Shown: positions 1 through 9,589 of the stretch, one piece after another
Position numbering within the stretch: the stretch's first letter is position 1
Layout of the letters: each line of letters opens with the position of its first letter
Source: DATKRB01 sp963794215
GTDB taxonomy: Bacteria; Actinomycetota; Acidimicrobiia; Acidimicrobiales; RAAP-2
Assembly (NCBI GenBank): GCA_963794215.1
Contig: CAWCCQ010000007.1
Location: forward strand, 62,001-126,000
Direction of reading: 5' to 3'
DNA: 64,000 nucleotides
The notes under the pieces: model-generated
The model's database searches: none
The model's input: only the letters and a program-made list of their open reading frames with translations
What the model was told of the DNA's origin: nothing
Translations under genes and position numbers: made by a program

Positions 1-1692
1 TTCTGCGCGCCATTCCTCACGTTCGACCTGTAGGAGGGCCTGCATCTCCTCGGCGGAGATGGGGAGCCCCGTCGTGTCGATCGCGCCCGGTGCCGGCACG
101 TGGCCGATGGGCGTCTCGACGGCGTCTCCCTGCCCGGTGACCCGGTCGAACACCCACTCAAGGACCCGCGAGTTCTCCCCATACCCGGGCCAGAGCCACT
201 TGCCGTTCTGGTCCTTGCGGAACCAGTTCACGTAGAAGATCTTCGGCAGCTTGGACTCGTCGGCGCCCTTCCCGACCTCCAACCAGTGGCGGAAGTAGTC
301 GGCCATGTTGTACCCACAGAAGGGCAGCATGGCGAACGGGTCACGGCGCAGGTTTCCCACGGCGCCGGCTGCCGCCGCGGTGGTCTCCGAAGCCATGATC
401 GAGCCGAGGAAGACGCCGTGCGTCCAGTCAAAGGATTGAAACACGAGTGGTACGACGGAGGCTCGTCGCCCGCCGAACAGGATCGCCGAGATCGGCACGC
501 CCACCGGGTCCTCCCAGTCCGACGCGATGGCCGGATCCTGGGCCGCAGGCGCCGTGAAGCGGGCGTTGGGATGCGCTGCCGTCGTGCCCTTGCTAGGCGT
601 CCAGTCCTCGCCGCGCCAATCGGTGAGGTGGGCCGGCGGCTGCTCGGTCATGCCTTCCCACCACACGTCGAGGTCGTCGGTCAGCGCCGTGTTGGTGAAG
701 ATGGTGTTGGCCTCCACCGAGAACATCGCGTTGGGGTTCGTATGGGAGTTCGTTCCGGGCGCGACCCCGAAGAATCCGGCCTCGGGGTTGATCCCATACA
801 GGCGCCCGTCCGGGCCGAACTTCATCCAGCAGATGTCGTCCCCGACCGTCTCGACCTTCCAGCCGGGCAGTGTCGGGATGAGCATTGCGAGATTGGTCTT
901 TCCACACGCCGAGGGGAAGGCGCCCGTCACGTACCGGGTTTCGCCGTCGGGCGAGGTCAGCTTGAGGATGAGCATGTGCTCAGCGAGCCAGTTGTCGTCA
1001 CGAGCCATGACCGAGGCGATGCGTAGGGCGAAGCACTTCTTGCCCAGCAGGGCGTTGCCGCCGTAGCCCGAGCCGTAGGAGATGATCTCGCGGGTCTCGG
1101 GGAAGTGGACGATGTACTTGTTCTCCGCGTCGCAGGGCCAGGCCACATCGTGCTGTCCCGGCTCCAACGGCGCGCCCACCGAGTGCAAACAGGGCACGAA
1201 CGGACCGTCGCCGAGCACGTCGAGCGCCGCCGAGCCCATGCGCGTCATGATGCGCATCGAGACCGCGACGTACGGGGAATCGGTGATCTCCACACCGATG
1301 TGCGCAATCTCCGAGCCGAGCGGTCCCATCGAGAAGGGGACGACGTACATGGTGCGGCCTCGCATGCACCCGGTGAAGAGGCTCCTCAGCTCGGCCCGCA
1401 TCTCGGTGGGGTCGCGCCAGTTGTTGTTGGGCCCTGCGTCGATCTCCTCGGCCGAGCAGATAAAGGTCCGGTCCTCCACCCGTGCGACGTCACCGGGGTC
1501 TGACCGGGACCAGTAGCTGTTGGGCCGCTTGGCGTCGGACAGCTTGGTGAAGGTCCCGTTGTCGACCAGCAGTTGGCAGAGCCGGTCGTACTCCTCGGCC
1601 GAGCCATCGCACCACTCGACCCTGTCCGGAGTCGTCAGCGCAGTGACCTCGTCCACCCATGCGAGGAGCTTGGTGTTGGTGGTGGGGGGCAT
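1..1692 (-). CDS. pckG: Phosphoenolpyruvate carboxykinase (GTP), C-terminus cut by window edge
   Basis: Converts oxaloacetate plus GTP to phosphoenolpyruvate, the entry step of gluconeogenesis in the cytoplasm. Read on the minus strand from an ATG at 1690-1692, the frame stays open to base 1 for 564 codons. Family members are about 600 residues, so roughly the last 40 are outside the window. The P-loop with the reactive cysteine (GAFPSACGKTN, near residue 260) is present, as is the N-terminal substrate-binding motif SMGPLGS. The start MPPTTNTKLLAWVDEV is typical of actinobacterial GTP-type enzymes. It is divergent from thiL, with about 80 nt between the two genes. No internal lesion is seen. 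Confidence 0.95.
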   Translation of the reverse strand, partial: MPPTTNTKLLAWVDEVTALTTPDRVEWCDGSAEEYDRLCQLLVDNGTFTKLSDAKRPNSYWSRSDPGDVARVEDRTFICSAEEIDAGPNNNWRDPTEMRAELRSLFTGCMRGRTMYVVPFSMGPLGSEIAHIGVEITDSPYVAVSMRIMTRMGSAALDVLGDGPFVPCLHSVGAPLEPGQHDVAWPCDAENKYIVHFPETREIISYGSGYGGNALLGKKCFALRIASVMARDDNWLAEHMLILKLTSPDGETRYVTGAFPSACGKTNLAMLIPTLPGWKVETVGDDICWMKFGPDGRLYGINPEAGFFGVAPGTNSHTNPNAMFSVEANTIFTNTALTDDLDVWWEGMTEQPPAHLTDWRGEDWTPSKGTTAAHPNARFTAPAAQDPAIASDWEDPVGVPISAILFGGRRASVVPLVFQSFDWTHGVFLGSIMASETTAAAAGAVGNLRRDPFAMLPFCGYNMADYFRHWLEVGKGADESKLPKIFYVNWFRKDQNGKWLWPGYGENSRVLEWVFDRVTGQGDAVETPIGHVPAPGAIDTTGLPISAEEMQALLQVEREEWRAE

Positions 1693-1771
1693 ACGGCTGT
1701 GCTACCTCCTCTGGAGCGAACGGCTCGCGATCCCGACGCCGCGCGTCGGTCCGTTCGTCCAATGCTAGGCA

Positions 1772-2803
1772 TTGGCGTTGGTGGAACCCAAACCGCGGTC
1801 GGCCGGCCTCGAGCCCGCGGCCGGGCGTCAGGACGAGGCCGCAGTAGTGCGGAGGATCGAGCGAGCAGTCCGGGACCGTTTCGGGTCAGCCCCCGATGGT
1901 GAGATCTGGATCGGCGACGACGCCGCGGTGGTCGAGCACCACGGACCGCTGGTGCTCGCTACGGACGCGGTGGTGGCCGGTGTGCACGCCGACCTCGACC
2001 TGGTGGGGCTCGACGACCTCGGGTGGAAGGCGATGGCGGCGGCGATCAGTGACCTGGCCGCCATGGGCGCGACGCCGGTGCACTCGCTGGTCACGTTGTG
2101 CGTCCCCACTGGGGTGGAGGTGGACCGGGTCGTTGCCGGCGTGCTCGACGCGGCGCGGGCGTGGGCCTGCTCGGTGGTCGGCGGCGATCTCACCCAAGCA
2201 GGCCAGCTGATGATTTCGGTCGCCGTCATCGGAACCTTGGACGACCCGTCGCAGCAACCGGTCACCCGGAGCGGTGCGTCCCCCGGTGACCAGCTGTTCG
2301 TCACCGGCGAGCTCGGCGCCTCGGCCGCTGGTCTGCGCCTACTGCGGGCGCGAAGCGTTGCAAGCTCGCGAAGTGCCCGTGAGGCCGTCGGACCGATCGA
2401 GGCCAGCACCGAGTCCGAGACGGCCCTGGTCCTGGCCCATCGACGTCCTCGGGCGCGCGTCGACGAGGGCCGGGCGGCAAGAGCGTTCGGCGCCAGCGCC
2501 ATGATCGACGTGTCTGACGGCCTGTCGCTCGACCTGCATCGTCTGGCGGTGGCGTCGGGCGTCGGCGTCACGCTGGAGAAGGTGCCAGTCGCCGACGGCG
2601 CGACAGAAGGGGAGGCGTTGGGTGGCGGCGAGGACTACGAGCTGGTGATCGCCACTGCGGCCCCCGAGCGCTTGGTCGAAGGGTTTGCCCGGGCCGGTCT
2701 TCGTCCCCCGCTGGCCCTTGGTCGATGCACTGGCGACCAGGCCCGACGTACGTTGCGCGGTGACGCGATGCCCCTAGCCGGCTGGCAGCACGAGCTGCGT
2801 TGA
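1772..2803 (+). CDS. thiL: Thiamine-monophosphate kinase
   Basis: Phosphorylates thiamine monophosphate to thiamine diphosphate, the last step of cofactor synthesis. The AIR-synthase-like fold is shown by the glycine/aspartate motifs GDDAAVV (about residue 48), ATDAVVAGVHADLD, VVGGDLTQ (about residue 148), DVSDGLSLDL and GGGEDYELV near the C-terminus. The length of 343 residues is normal. The start is uncertain: the frame opens at a TTG (1772), with a GTG at 1781, and clear family similarity begins only at about residue 22 (EAAVVRRIERAVRD). It stands between divergent pckG and convergent rpmB, so it is probably monocistronic. Confidence 0.9.
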   Translation: MALVEPKPRSAGLEPAAGRQDEAAVVRRIERAVRDRFGSAPDGEIWIGDDAAVVEHHGPLVLATDAVVAGVHADLDLVGLDDLGWKAMAAAISDLAAMGATPVHSLVTLCVPTGVEVDRVVAGVLDAARAWACSVVGGDLTQAGQLMISVAVIGTLDDPSQQPVTRSGASPGDQLFVTGELGASAAGLRLLRARSVASSRSAREAVGPIEASTESETALVLAHRRPRARVDEGRAARAFGASAMIDVSDGLSLDLHRLAVASGVGVTLEKVPVADGATEGEALGGGEDYELVIATAAPERLVEGFARAGLRPPLALGRCTGDQARRTLRGDAMPLAGWQHELR

Positions 2804-2817
2804 CCCGCCCGGACCGT

Positions 2818-3033
2818 TCAGCTGCCCACGGGGATCTGACGGCGCGGGGGCTTCACGACCCGACCGGCGCGCAGGCACGAGGTGCAGACGTTCAGCCGCT
2901 TGGGCGCGCCATCGACCAGAGCCCGCACGCGCTGGATGTTCGGGTCCCAACGCCGCTTGGTTCTGCGGTGCGAGTGGCTCAGGCTCATGCCGAACGACGG
3001 CTTCTTGCCGCAGAGCTCGCAGACAGCTGCCAT
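2818..3033 (-). CDS. rpmB: 50S ribosomal protein L28
   Basis: Structural protein of the large ribosomal subunit, 71 residues. The sequence MAAVCELCGKKPSFG, then SHSHRRTKRRWDPN and a later CTSCLRAG, is the zinc-binding (C-plus) L28 type with two CxxC pairs. The ATG at 3033 is preceded by a strong AGGAGG about 6 nt upstream, which rules out the longer open frame that starts at 3117. It is divergent from the fakA-like gene, and the 92-nt gap must hold both promoters. The neighbour order rpmB / DAK2 protein / recG is conserved across actinobacteria. Confidence 0.97.
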   Translation of the reverse strand: MAAVCELCGKKPSFGMSLSHSHRRTKRRWDPNIQRVRALVDGAPKRLNVCTSCLRAGRVVKPPRRQIPVGS

Positions 3034-3125
3034 GAACCGGTTCCTCCTCGGACTGGCCCGATGCGGGCCGACGCGACGCTCGTGGGAGCCGTCGCCGAAC
3101 GGCCCAAAGGTTAGCATCCCAAGCC

Positions 3126-4793
3126 ATGACGCCCCTGGCGGCGATCGCCCCCGCCAATGTCCGCGACGTAATGCTTGCCTACCGAGACGTCCTGCGGGTG
3201 CACCAGCAGGTGATCAACGCACTCAATGTTTACCCCGTCCCCGACGGGGACACCGGCACGAACATGGCCCTGACTCTCGACGCCGTGGTCGCCGAGCTCT
3301 CGCAGCTGGGCGACGACGCGACGATGTCCGAGGTCTGCAAGGCCGTCGCCCACGGATCGCTGATGGGCGCCCGCGGCAACTCGGGGGTGATCCTGTCCCA
3401 GCTGCTGCGAGGGATTGCCGGTCGATGGAGCGAGCTCGACGCGGTCGGGGCACCCGAGGTGGCTGATGCACTCGTGGAGGCAAGTGACCTGGCCCGACGG
3501 GCCGTGGTCCGCCCCGTGGAGGGAACGATCCTGACGGTGGCCCGGGCTGCGGGCGAGGGAGCGGACCAACTGAAGCGGTCCGGTGGGCCGCTCGTCGGGG
3601 TGCTCGAGTCGGCCCGCGCGGCCGCGGCGGAGGCGCTGGCCCGGACGCCCGAGATGCTCGACGTGCTCGCCCGGGCCGGTGTGGTGGACGCCGGGGGCTC
3701 GGGGTACCTGCTACTGCTCGACGCGCTGTTGACGGTGGTCGACGGGCGGGCACTTCCCGAGCCGGGCGACGCGCACATGGGGGATGTCGCGCCGGACCGT
3801 TCGTCTCGTGTGGGCGAGGTCTCGGAACGGGCGGGGGGCGGCGTCGCCGACCTGCGCTACGAAGTGATGTACCTCCTCGAGGCGCCCGATGCTGCCGTGG
3901 AGGCCTTTCGTGAAGTCTGGGCGGGCCTCGGCGACTCGATCGTGGTGGTCGGGGGCGACGGGCTCTGGCAATGTCACATCCACACCGACGACATCGGCGC
4001 CGCGATCGAGGCGGCACTCGACGCTGGACGTCCCTCGGCGATCCGGGTGACCGACCTGCTCGAGCAGGTCGAAGAAGAGCGGTGGGTCCGTGACAGCGAG
4101 CGCGTCGCCGACTCGAGATTCGACCTCGGGCCGTCGCCGGTGACCGATGTGGTGGCCGTCGTCACGGGGGATGGCATCGGGCGGATCTTTCGTTCGCTCG
4201 GTGTGCACCATCAGGTGGTCGGTGGCCAGTCGATGAATCCTTCGACCGCCGAGATCCTCCGGGCGGTCGACGCCCAGGGATCGGGCGCGGTGGTCGTCCT
4301 CCCCAACAACAAGAACATCGTGCCGGTCGCCCAGCAGGTGGACGCCCTGTCGGCCAAGACGGTGCGCGTGGTCCCGACGGGGAGCATCGTCGAGGGGTTC
4401 GCCGCCCTGTTGGCCTATGACCCGGCCTCCTCTTTGGAGAGCAACGTCGAGGCGATGGCCGCCTCGGCCGCGCGCGTGGTGCCCGGCGAGATCACGGTGG
4501 CCGTTCGTGACGCGCAGACCGAAGTCGGTCCGGTGCACGCCGGGGAGTGGATCGGCGTCTCGCGCCAGGGCGTCGTCTCGATCGGTTCGACGATGGTCGC
4601 CGCCTCGTGCTCACTGCTCGACCGCCTGCTCACCTCGGCCCACGAGCTGGTCACGCTGATCGAGGGGGAAGGCTCGACTCCGTCTGGCACGCGGCGGATC
4701 AGCGAGTGGCTCCGCAACGAGCACCCCGAGGTGGCCATCGAGGTGCACCACGGGGGCCAACCTCTGTACCCCTACCTCTTCGGCATCGAGTGA
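3126..4793 (+). CDS. fakA: DAK2-domain fatty-acid kinase subunit A-like protein (YloV/FakA family)
   Basis: Members of this family phosphorylate a fatty acid carried by a DegV/FakB partner. The N-terminal DhaL-like nucleotide-binding domain shows NVYPVPDGDTGTNMA (residues about 36-50), whose aspartates hold the metal-ATP, then the glycine-rich GARGNSGVILSQ. The middle and C-terminal FakA domains follow (NNKNIVPVAQQ, VVPTGSIVEG). The 555-residue length matches the family. It overlaps recG by 4 nt (GTGA), so the two are translationally coupled. No FakB/DegV partner is seen in this window. The exact substrate in actinobacteria is inferred from Firmicutes homologues. Confidence 0.87.
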   Translation: MTPLAAIAPANVRDVMLAYRDVLRVHQQVINALNVYPVPDGDTGTNMALTLDAVVAELSQLGDDATMSEVCKAVAHGSLMGARGNSGVILSQLLRGIAGRWSELDAVGAPEVADALVEASDLARRAVVRPVEGTILTVARAAGEGADQLKRSGGPLVGVLESARAAAAEALARTPEMLDVLARAGVVDAGGSGYLLLLDALLTVVDGRALPEPGDAHMGDVAPDRSSRVGEVSERAGGGVADLRYEVMYLLEAPDAAVEAFREVWAGLGDSIVVVGGDGLWQCHIHTDDIGAAIEAALDAGRPSAIRVTDLLEQVEEERWVRDSERVADSRFDLGPSPVTDVVAVVTGDGIGRIFRSLGVHHQVVGGQSMNPSTAEILRAVDAQGSGAVVVLPNNKNIVPVAQQVDALSAKTVRVVPTGSIVEGFAALLAYDPASSLESNVEAMAASAARVVPGEITVAVRDAQTEVGPVHAGEWIGVSRQGVVSIGSTMVAASCSLLDRLLTSAHELVTLIEGEGSTPSGTRRISEWLRNEHPEVAIEVHHGGQPLYPYLFGIE

Positions 4794-7006
4794 CTGGGGA
4801 GGCGGCCATCGAGAGCGGCCGACGCCTTCGGCAGCTGAGCGAGTTGCCGGTCACGCTCCTGGCCGGCGTGGGAGCCAAACGGGGCACCGCCCTGGTCGAC
4901 TGGGGGGTGGAGTCGGTCCTTGACCTGCTCACGACGTATCCCCGTCGTTACATCGACCGAAGCCGCCAGGTCGATCTGGCCGACCTGGCACTGGGCGAGG
5001 AGGCCGTGGTGCTCGCCGAGGTGCGCCAGGTGAGGGCCCGCCGAACCCGCAACGGCCGAGCGATCGTCGAGCTCAAGGTGCATGACGGCACCGGTGGCAT
5101 GGCAGTGGTGTTTTTTAACCAACCGTGGCGAGCCAAGCAGCTGGCCGTAGGCTCCCAGGCGTTGTTCTTCGGCAAGCTCGACGACTACCGGGGTGGCCGT
5201 CAGATGACCAATCCCGTCGTGGATCTCGTCGTGGGTGTCGAGGGACGAGACGGCGCCCACGATCGCACCGGCCGCGTCGTGCCGGTCTACCCCGCCTCTG
5301 CCAAGGCAGGTCTCAGCAGCTGGGAGCTCGGGACCTGGGTCACCGAGGCGCTGGACCGAGCCGGCGCGCTGGCCGACCCGCTCCCTGCTGGGTGGCGCGC
5401 TCGTCTCGCTCTGGAGGACCGGACGGAGGCCTTCCGGGCCATCCATCTTCCAGAGTCGATGGATGACGTGCGACCGGCGCGCCGTCGCCTGGCTTTCGAC
5501 GAGCTCTTCCGGTTGCAACTGGCCCTCGTCCTCCGCCGGCGAGCCCTCGAACGCACCGCGCGGGCGATTCGCCACGACGTCTCGCCCCTCGAGCTGACCG
5601 CTCGGCGACGAGGAGGACCGCGCACGCTCGTCGAGGAGCTGCTGGCACGACTGCCGTTCGAGCTGACCGGAGCGCAACGCAAGGCCCTCGCCGTGGTGTT
5701 CGCCGACCTGGCCGGACCTTTGCCGATGCACCGCCTATTGCAGGGCGACGTCGGGTCGGGAAAGACAGTGGTGGCCGTGGCCACGATGCTGGCGGCCGTG
5801 CAGGGCGGCCACCAGGCGGCGTTGATGGTCCCGACCGAGGTGCTGGCCGAACAGCACCTGATGAGCGTGCGGGCGCTCGTAGACGGATTGGCATTGACCG
5901 ACGGTTCTCGACTCGGCGGTCAGCGACCGCTGTCGGTGGCCCTGCTGGCCAACCGAACGCCGGCGCGTGAGCGTCAACGGGTCAGCGAGGGGTTGCGGGA
6001 CGGCTCGGTCGACGTCGTGGTGGGAACCCACGCGCTCTTGACCGAGGACGTCGGATTTCGATCGCTCGGTGTCGTGGTGATCGACGAGCAACACCGGTTC
6101 GGGGTCGAGCAGCGGGCCGCTCTGCGCGAGAAGGGTCGCGATGACGTGGCACAGGGTGCCGATCCGGACCTGCTGGTCATGACGGCGACGCCGATTCCTC
6201 GCACCGCCGCCATGGTGGTCTTCGGTGATCTGGATATGACCGTGCTCGACGAGCTTCCCCCCGGTCGCACCCCGGTCACCACCGTATGGGCCCGCTCGCC
6301 CGAGCAGGTGGAGTCGGCCTGGGCGACGGTACGCCAGGAGGTGGCTGGCGGCCATCGGGCCTTTGTGGTGTGCCCACTCGTGGAGGGGTCCGAGCGGGTC
6401 GTCGCTCGCTCGGCGGTCGTAGAGCTCGAACGCCTACGGTCCGAGGTGCTGCCCGGCCTTCGGCTCGGCCTGCTGCACGGCCAGCTGCCGGCGGCGGAGA
6501 AGGAGGCGGCGATGGCCAGCTTCCGCAGCGGGGAGCTCGAGGTGCTCGTGGCGACGACGGTCATCGAGGTGGGCGTCGACGTCCCCGAGGCCACCGTCAT
6601 GGTGGTCCTCGACGCCGATCGGTTCGGCATTGCGCAGCTGCATCAGCTGCGCGGCCGGGTCGGGCGGGGATCGCGTCCCTCGTGGTGCTATCTACTCGGC
6701 GAGGGGTCCACCCCCGGGTCGCTCGAGCGGCTCGAAGCGATGGAAGCGACTACCGACGGGTTCGAGCTGGCCGAGGTGGATCTCCGGCTGCGGGGACAAG
6801 GGACGATCCTCGGGACGCGACAGAAGGGCCGCAGCGACCTCAAGCTGGCATCCATCCAGCGCGACCGCGACTTGCTCGACGACGCCCGGGCGGTCGCCCT
6901 CTCGCTCACTGCTGACGATCCGGTGCTCGCGACGCATCCGCTGCTGGCCGACGAGATCCGTCTCTTCCTGAGCGACGAGGAGGCTGAGTTCCTGTTCAAG
7001 AGCTGA
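4790..7006 (+). CDS. recG: ATP-dependent DNA helicase RecG
   Basis: Remodels stalled replication forks and branch-migrates Holliday junctions. I set the start at the GTG overlapping the fakA stop (4790), giving 738 residues, normal for RecG; the open frame extends upstream in the fakA shadow but lacks family similarity there. An N-terminal wedge/OB domain is followed by helicase motifs: Walker A GDVGSGKTVVA, Walker B DEQH, MTATPIPRT, and motif VI QLRGRVGRG. Complete, with no frameshift. It lies between the fakA-like gene and rsmD, the usual actinobacterial order. Confidence 0.96.
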   Translation: MTGEAAIESGRRLRQLSELPVTLLAGVGAKRGTALVDWGVESVLDLLTTYPRRYIDRSRQVDLADLALGEEAVVLAEVRQVRARRTRNGRAIVELKVHDGTGGMAVVFFNQPWRAKQLAVGSQALFFGKLDDYRGGRQMTNPVVDLVVGVEGRDGAHDRTGRVVPVYPASAKAGLSSWELGTWVTEALDRAGALADPLPAGWRARLALEDRTEAFRAIHLPESMDDVRPARRRLAFDELFRLQLALVLRRRALERTARAIRHDVSPLELTARRRGGPRTLVEELLARLPFELTGAQRKALAVVFADLAGPLPMHRLLQGDVGSGKTVVAVATMLAAVQGGHQAALMVPTEVLAEQHLMSVRALVDGLALTDGSRLGGQRPLSVALLANRTPARERQRVSEGLRDGSVDVVVGTHALLTEDVGFRSLGVVVIDEQHRFGVEQRAALREKGRDDVAQGADPDLLVMTATPIPRTAAMVVFGDLDMTVLDELPPGRTPVTTVWARSPEQVESAWATVRQEVAGGHRAFVVCPLVEGSERVVARSAVVELERLRSEVLPGLRLGLLHGQLPAAEKEAAMASFRSGELEVLVATTVIEVGVDVPEATVMVVLDADRFGIAQLHQLRGRVGRGSRPSWCYLLGEGSTPGSLERLEAMEATTDGFELAEVDLRLRGQGTILGTRQKGRSDLKLASIQRDRDLLDDARAVALSLTADDPVLATHPLLADEIRLFLSDEEAEFLFKS

Positions 7007-7095
7007 CCCAGATCTGTGTACACCGAGGCGCCCTGGATGGGGCCATGGCGAGCCGACCACCCCGGTACCGTTCGGGTGTGCGAGGTCCACGGGGG

Positions 7096-7649
7096 ATGCG
7101 GGTGATCGGGGGTCAGAGCCGCGGTCGGCGTCTGAGCGCGCCGGTCCCCCAAGGCGTGCGTCCGACCTCGGACCGGGTCCGCGAAGCCGTCTTCGACATG
7201 CTGGGCTCAATGGGTGGGGTCGAAGGGCTGGTCGTCGCCGACCTGTTCTGCGGGAGCGGCGCGATGGGCATCGAAGCGCTCTCGCGCGGTGCGGCCGCGG
7301 TCACCTTCGTGGATCGCTCCTCGCGGCGCTCGAGGCGGTTCGGGGCAACCTGGGCGCCGTGGGCTTGGGCGAAGCGCCGTCGAACGTGGTGGCCGGCGAG
7401 CTGCCCCGCTGGTTGAGCGGGGCGCCGCCCTTCGACTTGGTGCTCTGCGACCCGCCATACGCCTTTGAGGAGTGGACCTCCTTGCTCGAATCGCTTCGGG
7501 CTGAGGTGCTCGTGCTCGAGTCCTCGAGGCCGGTAGAGGTGGCGCCGGACTGGAGGGTCACGAAGGTTCGCCGGTACGGCGGTACGCTCGTGACCGTGGC
7601 TCTCCCGACCTCTGCACCCGTCGGCCCTCCGTCACCCGGTGGGTCGTGA
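7096..7649 (+). CDS. rsmD: 16S rRNA (guanine966-N2)-methyltransferase RsmD, with a 1-nt frameshift
   Basis: Methylates G966 of 16S rRNA. The start at ATG 7096 gives the family-typical MRVIGGQSRGRRL; an upstream in-frame start exists at 7045. The SAM motif VADLFCGSGAMGIEAL lies in the first frame and the catalytic DPPYAFEEW in the second frame, which begins near 7325. One base is missing around 7320-7326: VTFVDRSS should run on into ALEAVRGNLGAVGLGE. The stop (TGA 7647-7649) overlaps the coaD GTG start. The gene is highly conserved and otherwise intact, so a sequencing deletion is as likely as a real mutation. Confidence 0.85.
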
Positions 7650-8152
7650 AGACCGCGTTGTTCCCAGGGTCCTTCGACCCGTTCCACAACGGCCATCTGG
7701 AGGTGGTGGAGCGAGCGGCGGCGCTCTTCGACGAGGTAGTGGTCGCCGCCGTCCGCAATCCCCAGAAGAGCAACCCAATGTTCGATCTGGCCGAGCGGCG
7801 TCAGATGCTCGAGGAGGCGACGGCGCACCTGCCTGGCGTCCGGATCGTCTCCATGGCCACGCTCGTGGTCAACGTCGCCCGCGAGGTCGGCGCGTCGGCG
7901 ATCGTGAAGGGTCTGCGGGCCGTGTCGGACTTCGAGAACGAGCTGCAGATGGCCCAGATGAACCGCCAGCTGTCGGGGGTCGAGACTGTGTTCATCCCCA
8001 CCAGCTCAAACCACTCGTTCATCGCATCCAAGCTCTTGCGTGAGGTAGCTCGATTTGGTGGGGACGTGTCGGAGTTCGTGCCGAAGGCGGTCGCCTCCCG
8101 GCTGACCGCGAAGTGCGAAGGAGGGGACGTCCACCACTCGGAGGGGCCATGA
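7646..8152 (+). CDS. coaD: Phosphopantetheine adenylyltransferase
   Basis: Transfers AMP to 4'-phosphopantetheine, the penultimate step of coenzyme A synthesis. The nucleotidyltransferase signature is intact: FPGSFDPFHNGHLEVVERA at residues 6-24, then VKGLRAVSDFENELQMAQMN, and FIPTSSNHSFIASKLLREVA near the end. At 168 residues it has the usual length. The GTG start at 7646 overlaps the rsmD stop, and its own stop overlaps the next start (ATGA at 8149). A divergent second homologue lies at 28.3 kb, but this copy has the canonical residues and is the housekeeping one. Confidence 0.96.
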   Translation: MKTALFPGSFDPFHNGHLEVVERAAALFDEVVVAAVRNPQKSNPMFDLAERRQMLEEATAHLPGVRIVSMATLVVNVAREVGASAIVKGLRAVSDFENELQMAQMNRQLSGVETVFIPTSSNHSFIASKLLREVARFGGDVSEFVPKAVASRLTAKCEGGDVHHSEGP

Positions 8153-8728
8153 GCGACGTCTATGACGACCCGGGCTCCGACGGCGCCCTGGTCGAGGACG
8201 AGGTGCGGGTCGAGGACCTGGTGCGCCACGCCATCGACATTGTGTCCAGCGCCAAGGCCATGCCGTTGTCGGCGTCGGTGCTCGTCTCGCGCGAGGAGGT
8301 CGTGGACCTGCTTGAAGCCGCGCTCGATCGTCTTCCACCCGAGTTGCGCGAGGCCCGCTGGATACTGCGTGAGCAAGAGGAGTTCATGGCCGAACGCCAG
8401 AGCGAGGCCGCCCAGCTGATGGAGGACGTCCGGGCACAGGCCGAGCGGATGGTGTCCCGCACCGAGATCGTCAGGCAGGCCAACCAGGTCGCACAGCGGA
8501 TCTCTGAACGACGCCAACGAGGAGGCGCGCCGGGTGCGCCACGAGGCCGAGGACTATTGCGACCAGAAGTTGGCCGGCATGGAGATCGTGCTCGACCGGA
8601 TCCAACGGACGGTCAAGTCCGGGCGGGAGAAGCTGCAGGCGACGTCCTCGTCGATCGAGAGCTCCGAGCGCCACCCCGTTGAGGTGGCGCCGGGCGAGGA
8701 TGGGTTCTTCGACCAAGACCTTGCGTAA
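8149..8728 (+). CDS. DivIVA-like / cell-division-initiation coiled-coil protein, frameshifted
   Basis: In actinobacteria this position between coaD and the yceD-rpmF pair is held by a coiled-coil protein annotated as cell-division initiation protein or DivIVA-like; its role is not well defined. The first frame (from ATG 8149, overlapping the coaD stop) gives an acidic N-terminus and a charged helix (REEVVDLLEAALDRLPPELRE). After about 8500 the coding sense moves to another frame (NDANEEARRVRHEAEDYC, ending DGFFDQDLA at 8728). A single indel near 8495-8505 would rejoin the two into about 192 residues, heptad-rich throughout. The same caution about sequencing indels applies. Confidence 0.75.
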
Positions 8729-8738
8729 GGAGGTGGGC

Positions 8739-9341
8739 ATGCCGCTCGATCCCTTCGTCGTCAACGTCGCCCGGCTTCGGCGAAACCCCGGTGCCCGCTG
8801 GCATGAGGTCCGTTCGGGGCTGTTCGACCCCGACGGGTCGTTGCAGCTCGAGTCGCCGGTGCAGAGCGCGGTGCCCGCCCAGGGAGAGGCGGTCTGCGAC
8901 GTGTGGCTCGAGGCCTTTGCCGGAGGGGTGATGGTCTCGGGAACGGTGCGGGCGCCCTGGTCCGGGCTCTGTAGGCGGTGCGCGGTCGTGGTGGGTGGCG
9001 AGCTCACGGCGCCGGTACGAGAGCGGTTCGTCGTGTCCACCGCAACCCCCGGGGGTCGCGGTGGACCTCGGGAGGCCTCCGATGACGACGACGCGTACCC
9101 CATCGTCGACGACCAGCTGGATCTCGGTCCTTTGGTCCGCGAGGCGATTGTGCTGGAGCTGCCCCTAGCGCCGCTCTGCCGGGCCGACTGTCGAGGCCTG
9201 TGTCCCTCGTGCGGCGCGGACCGCAACGAGGAGGAGTGTCGCTGCGTGGCACCAGTCGACCCGAGGTGGGCTATCCTCTCGCTGCTCGGATCGGCCCCGG
9301 ATGGGGATCCGTCATCCGGACACGCTCGCGGGGCTACCTGA
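8739..9341 (+). CDS. yceD: YceD family protein (DUF177), rpmF-associated
   Basis: YceD/DUF177 proteins are encoded next to rpmF in most bacteria and are linked to 23S rRNA accumulation, although the mechanism is unknown. The start is ATG 8739 behind AAGGAGGTGGGC, a near-perfect Shine-Dalgarno, giving 200 residues. The family signature is the C-terminal cysteine motif CRADCRGLCPSCGADRN, probably zinc-binding. There is an upstream pair CRRC near residue 75. Just downstream is rpmF, with which it is almost certainly cotranscribed. Confidence 0.9.
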   Translation: MPLDPFVVNVARLRRNPGARWHEVRSGLFDPDGSLQLESPVQSAVPAQGEAVCDVWLEAFAGGVMVSGTVRAPWSGLCRRCAVVVGGELTAPVRERFVVSTATPGGRGGPREASDDDDAYPIVDDQLDLGPLVREAIVLELPLAPLCRADCRGLCPSCGADRNEEECRCVAPVDPRWAILSLLGSAPDGDPSSGHARGAT

Positions 9342-9408
9342 CCGGCAGCCGGCGCGAGCTCCAGTGGTCCGGCCGTCAGGCAGGCCTTCGATCCAGAGGT
9401 GAGCAGTC

Positions 9409-9588
9409 ATGGCCGTCCCGAAGAAGAAGACGTCGAAGGCCAAGGGTCGCAGCCGCCAGGCCGCGAACTGGCGGCTGGCCCGGCCGGCGCGCAGCGTGTG
9501 CCCGCGCTGCAGCCAGGCCAAGGTGCCACACGTGGTCTGCCCGAGCTGCGGCTGGTACAAGGGGCGCCAGGCGGTGGAGGTCGATTGA
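9409..9588 (+). CDS. rpmF: 50S ribosomal protein L32
   Basis: Small ribosomal protein of 59 residues. It starts MAVPKKKTSKAKGR and carries the C4 zinc ribbon CPRC...CPSC (residues 31-47), so it is the zinc-binding form. It lies in a different frame from the long open frame that covers plsX. The ATG at 9409 follows an AGAGGTGAG ribosome-binding site. It is 67 nt downstream of yceD, and the plsX GTG starts 1 nt after its stop, so the yceD-rpmF-plsX-acpP operon of phospholipid and ribosome genes is complete. Confidence 0.97.
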   Translation: MAVPKKKTSKAKGRSRQAANWRLARPARSVCPRCSQAKVPHVVCPSCGWYKGRQAVEVD

Positions 9589-9589
9589 C

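Noticed and set aside
100..1066. Plus-strand open frames over the PEP carboxykinase gene
   Set aside because: They are antisense shadows of a strongly conserved minus-strand protein and have no recognisable product.
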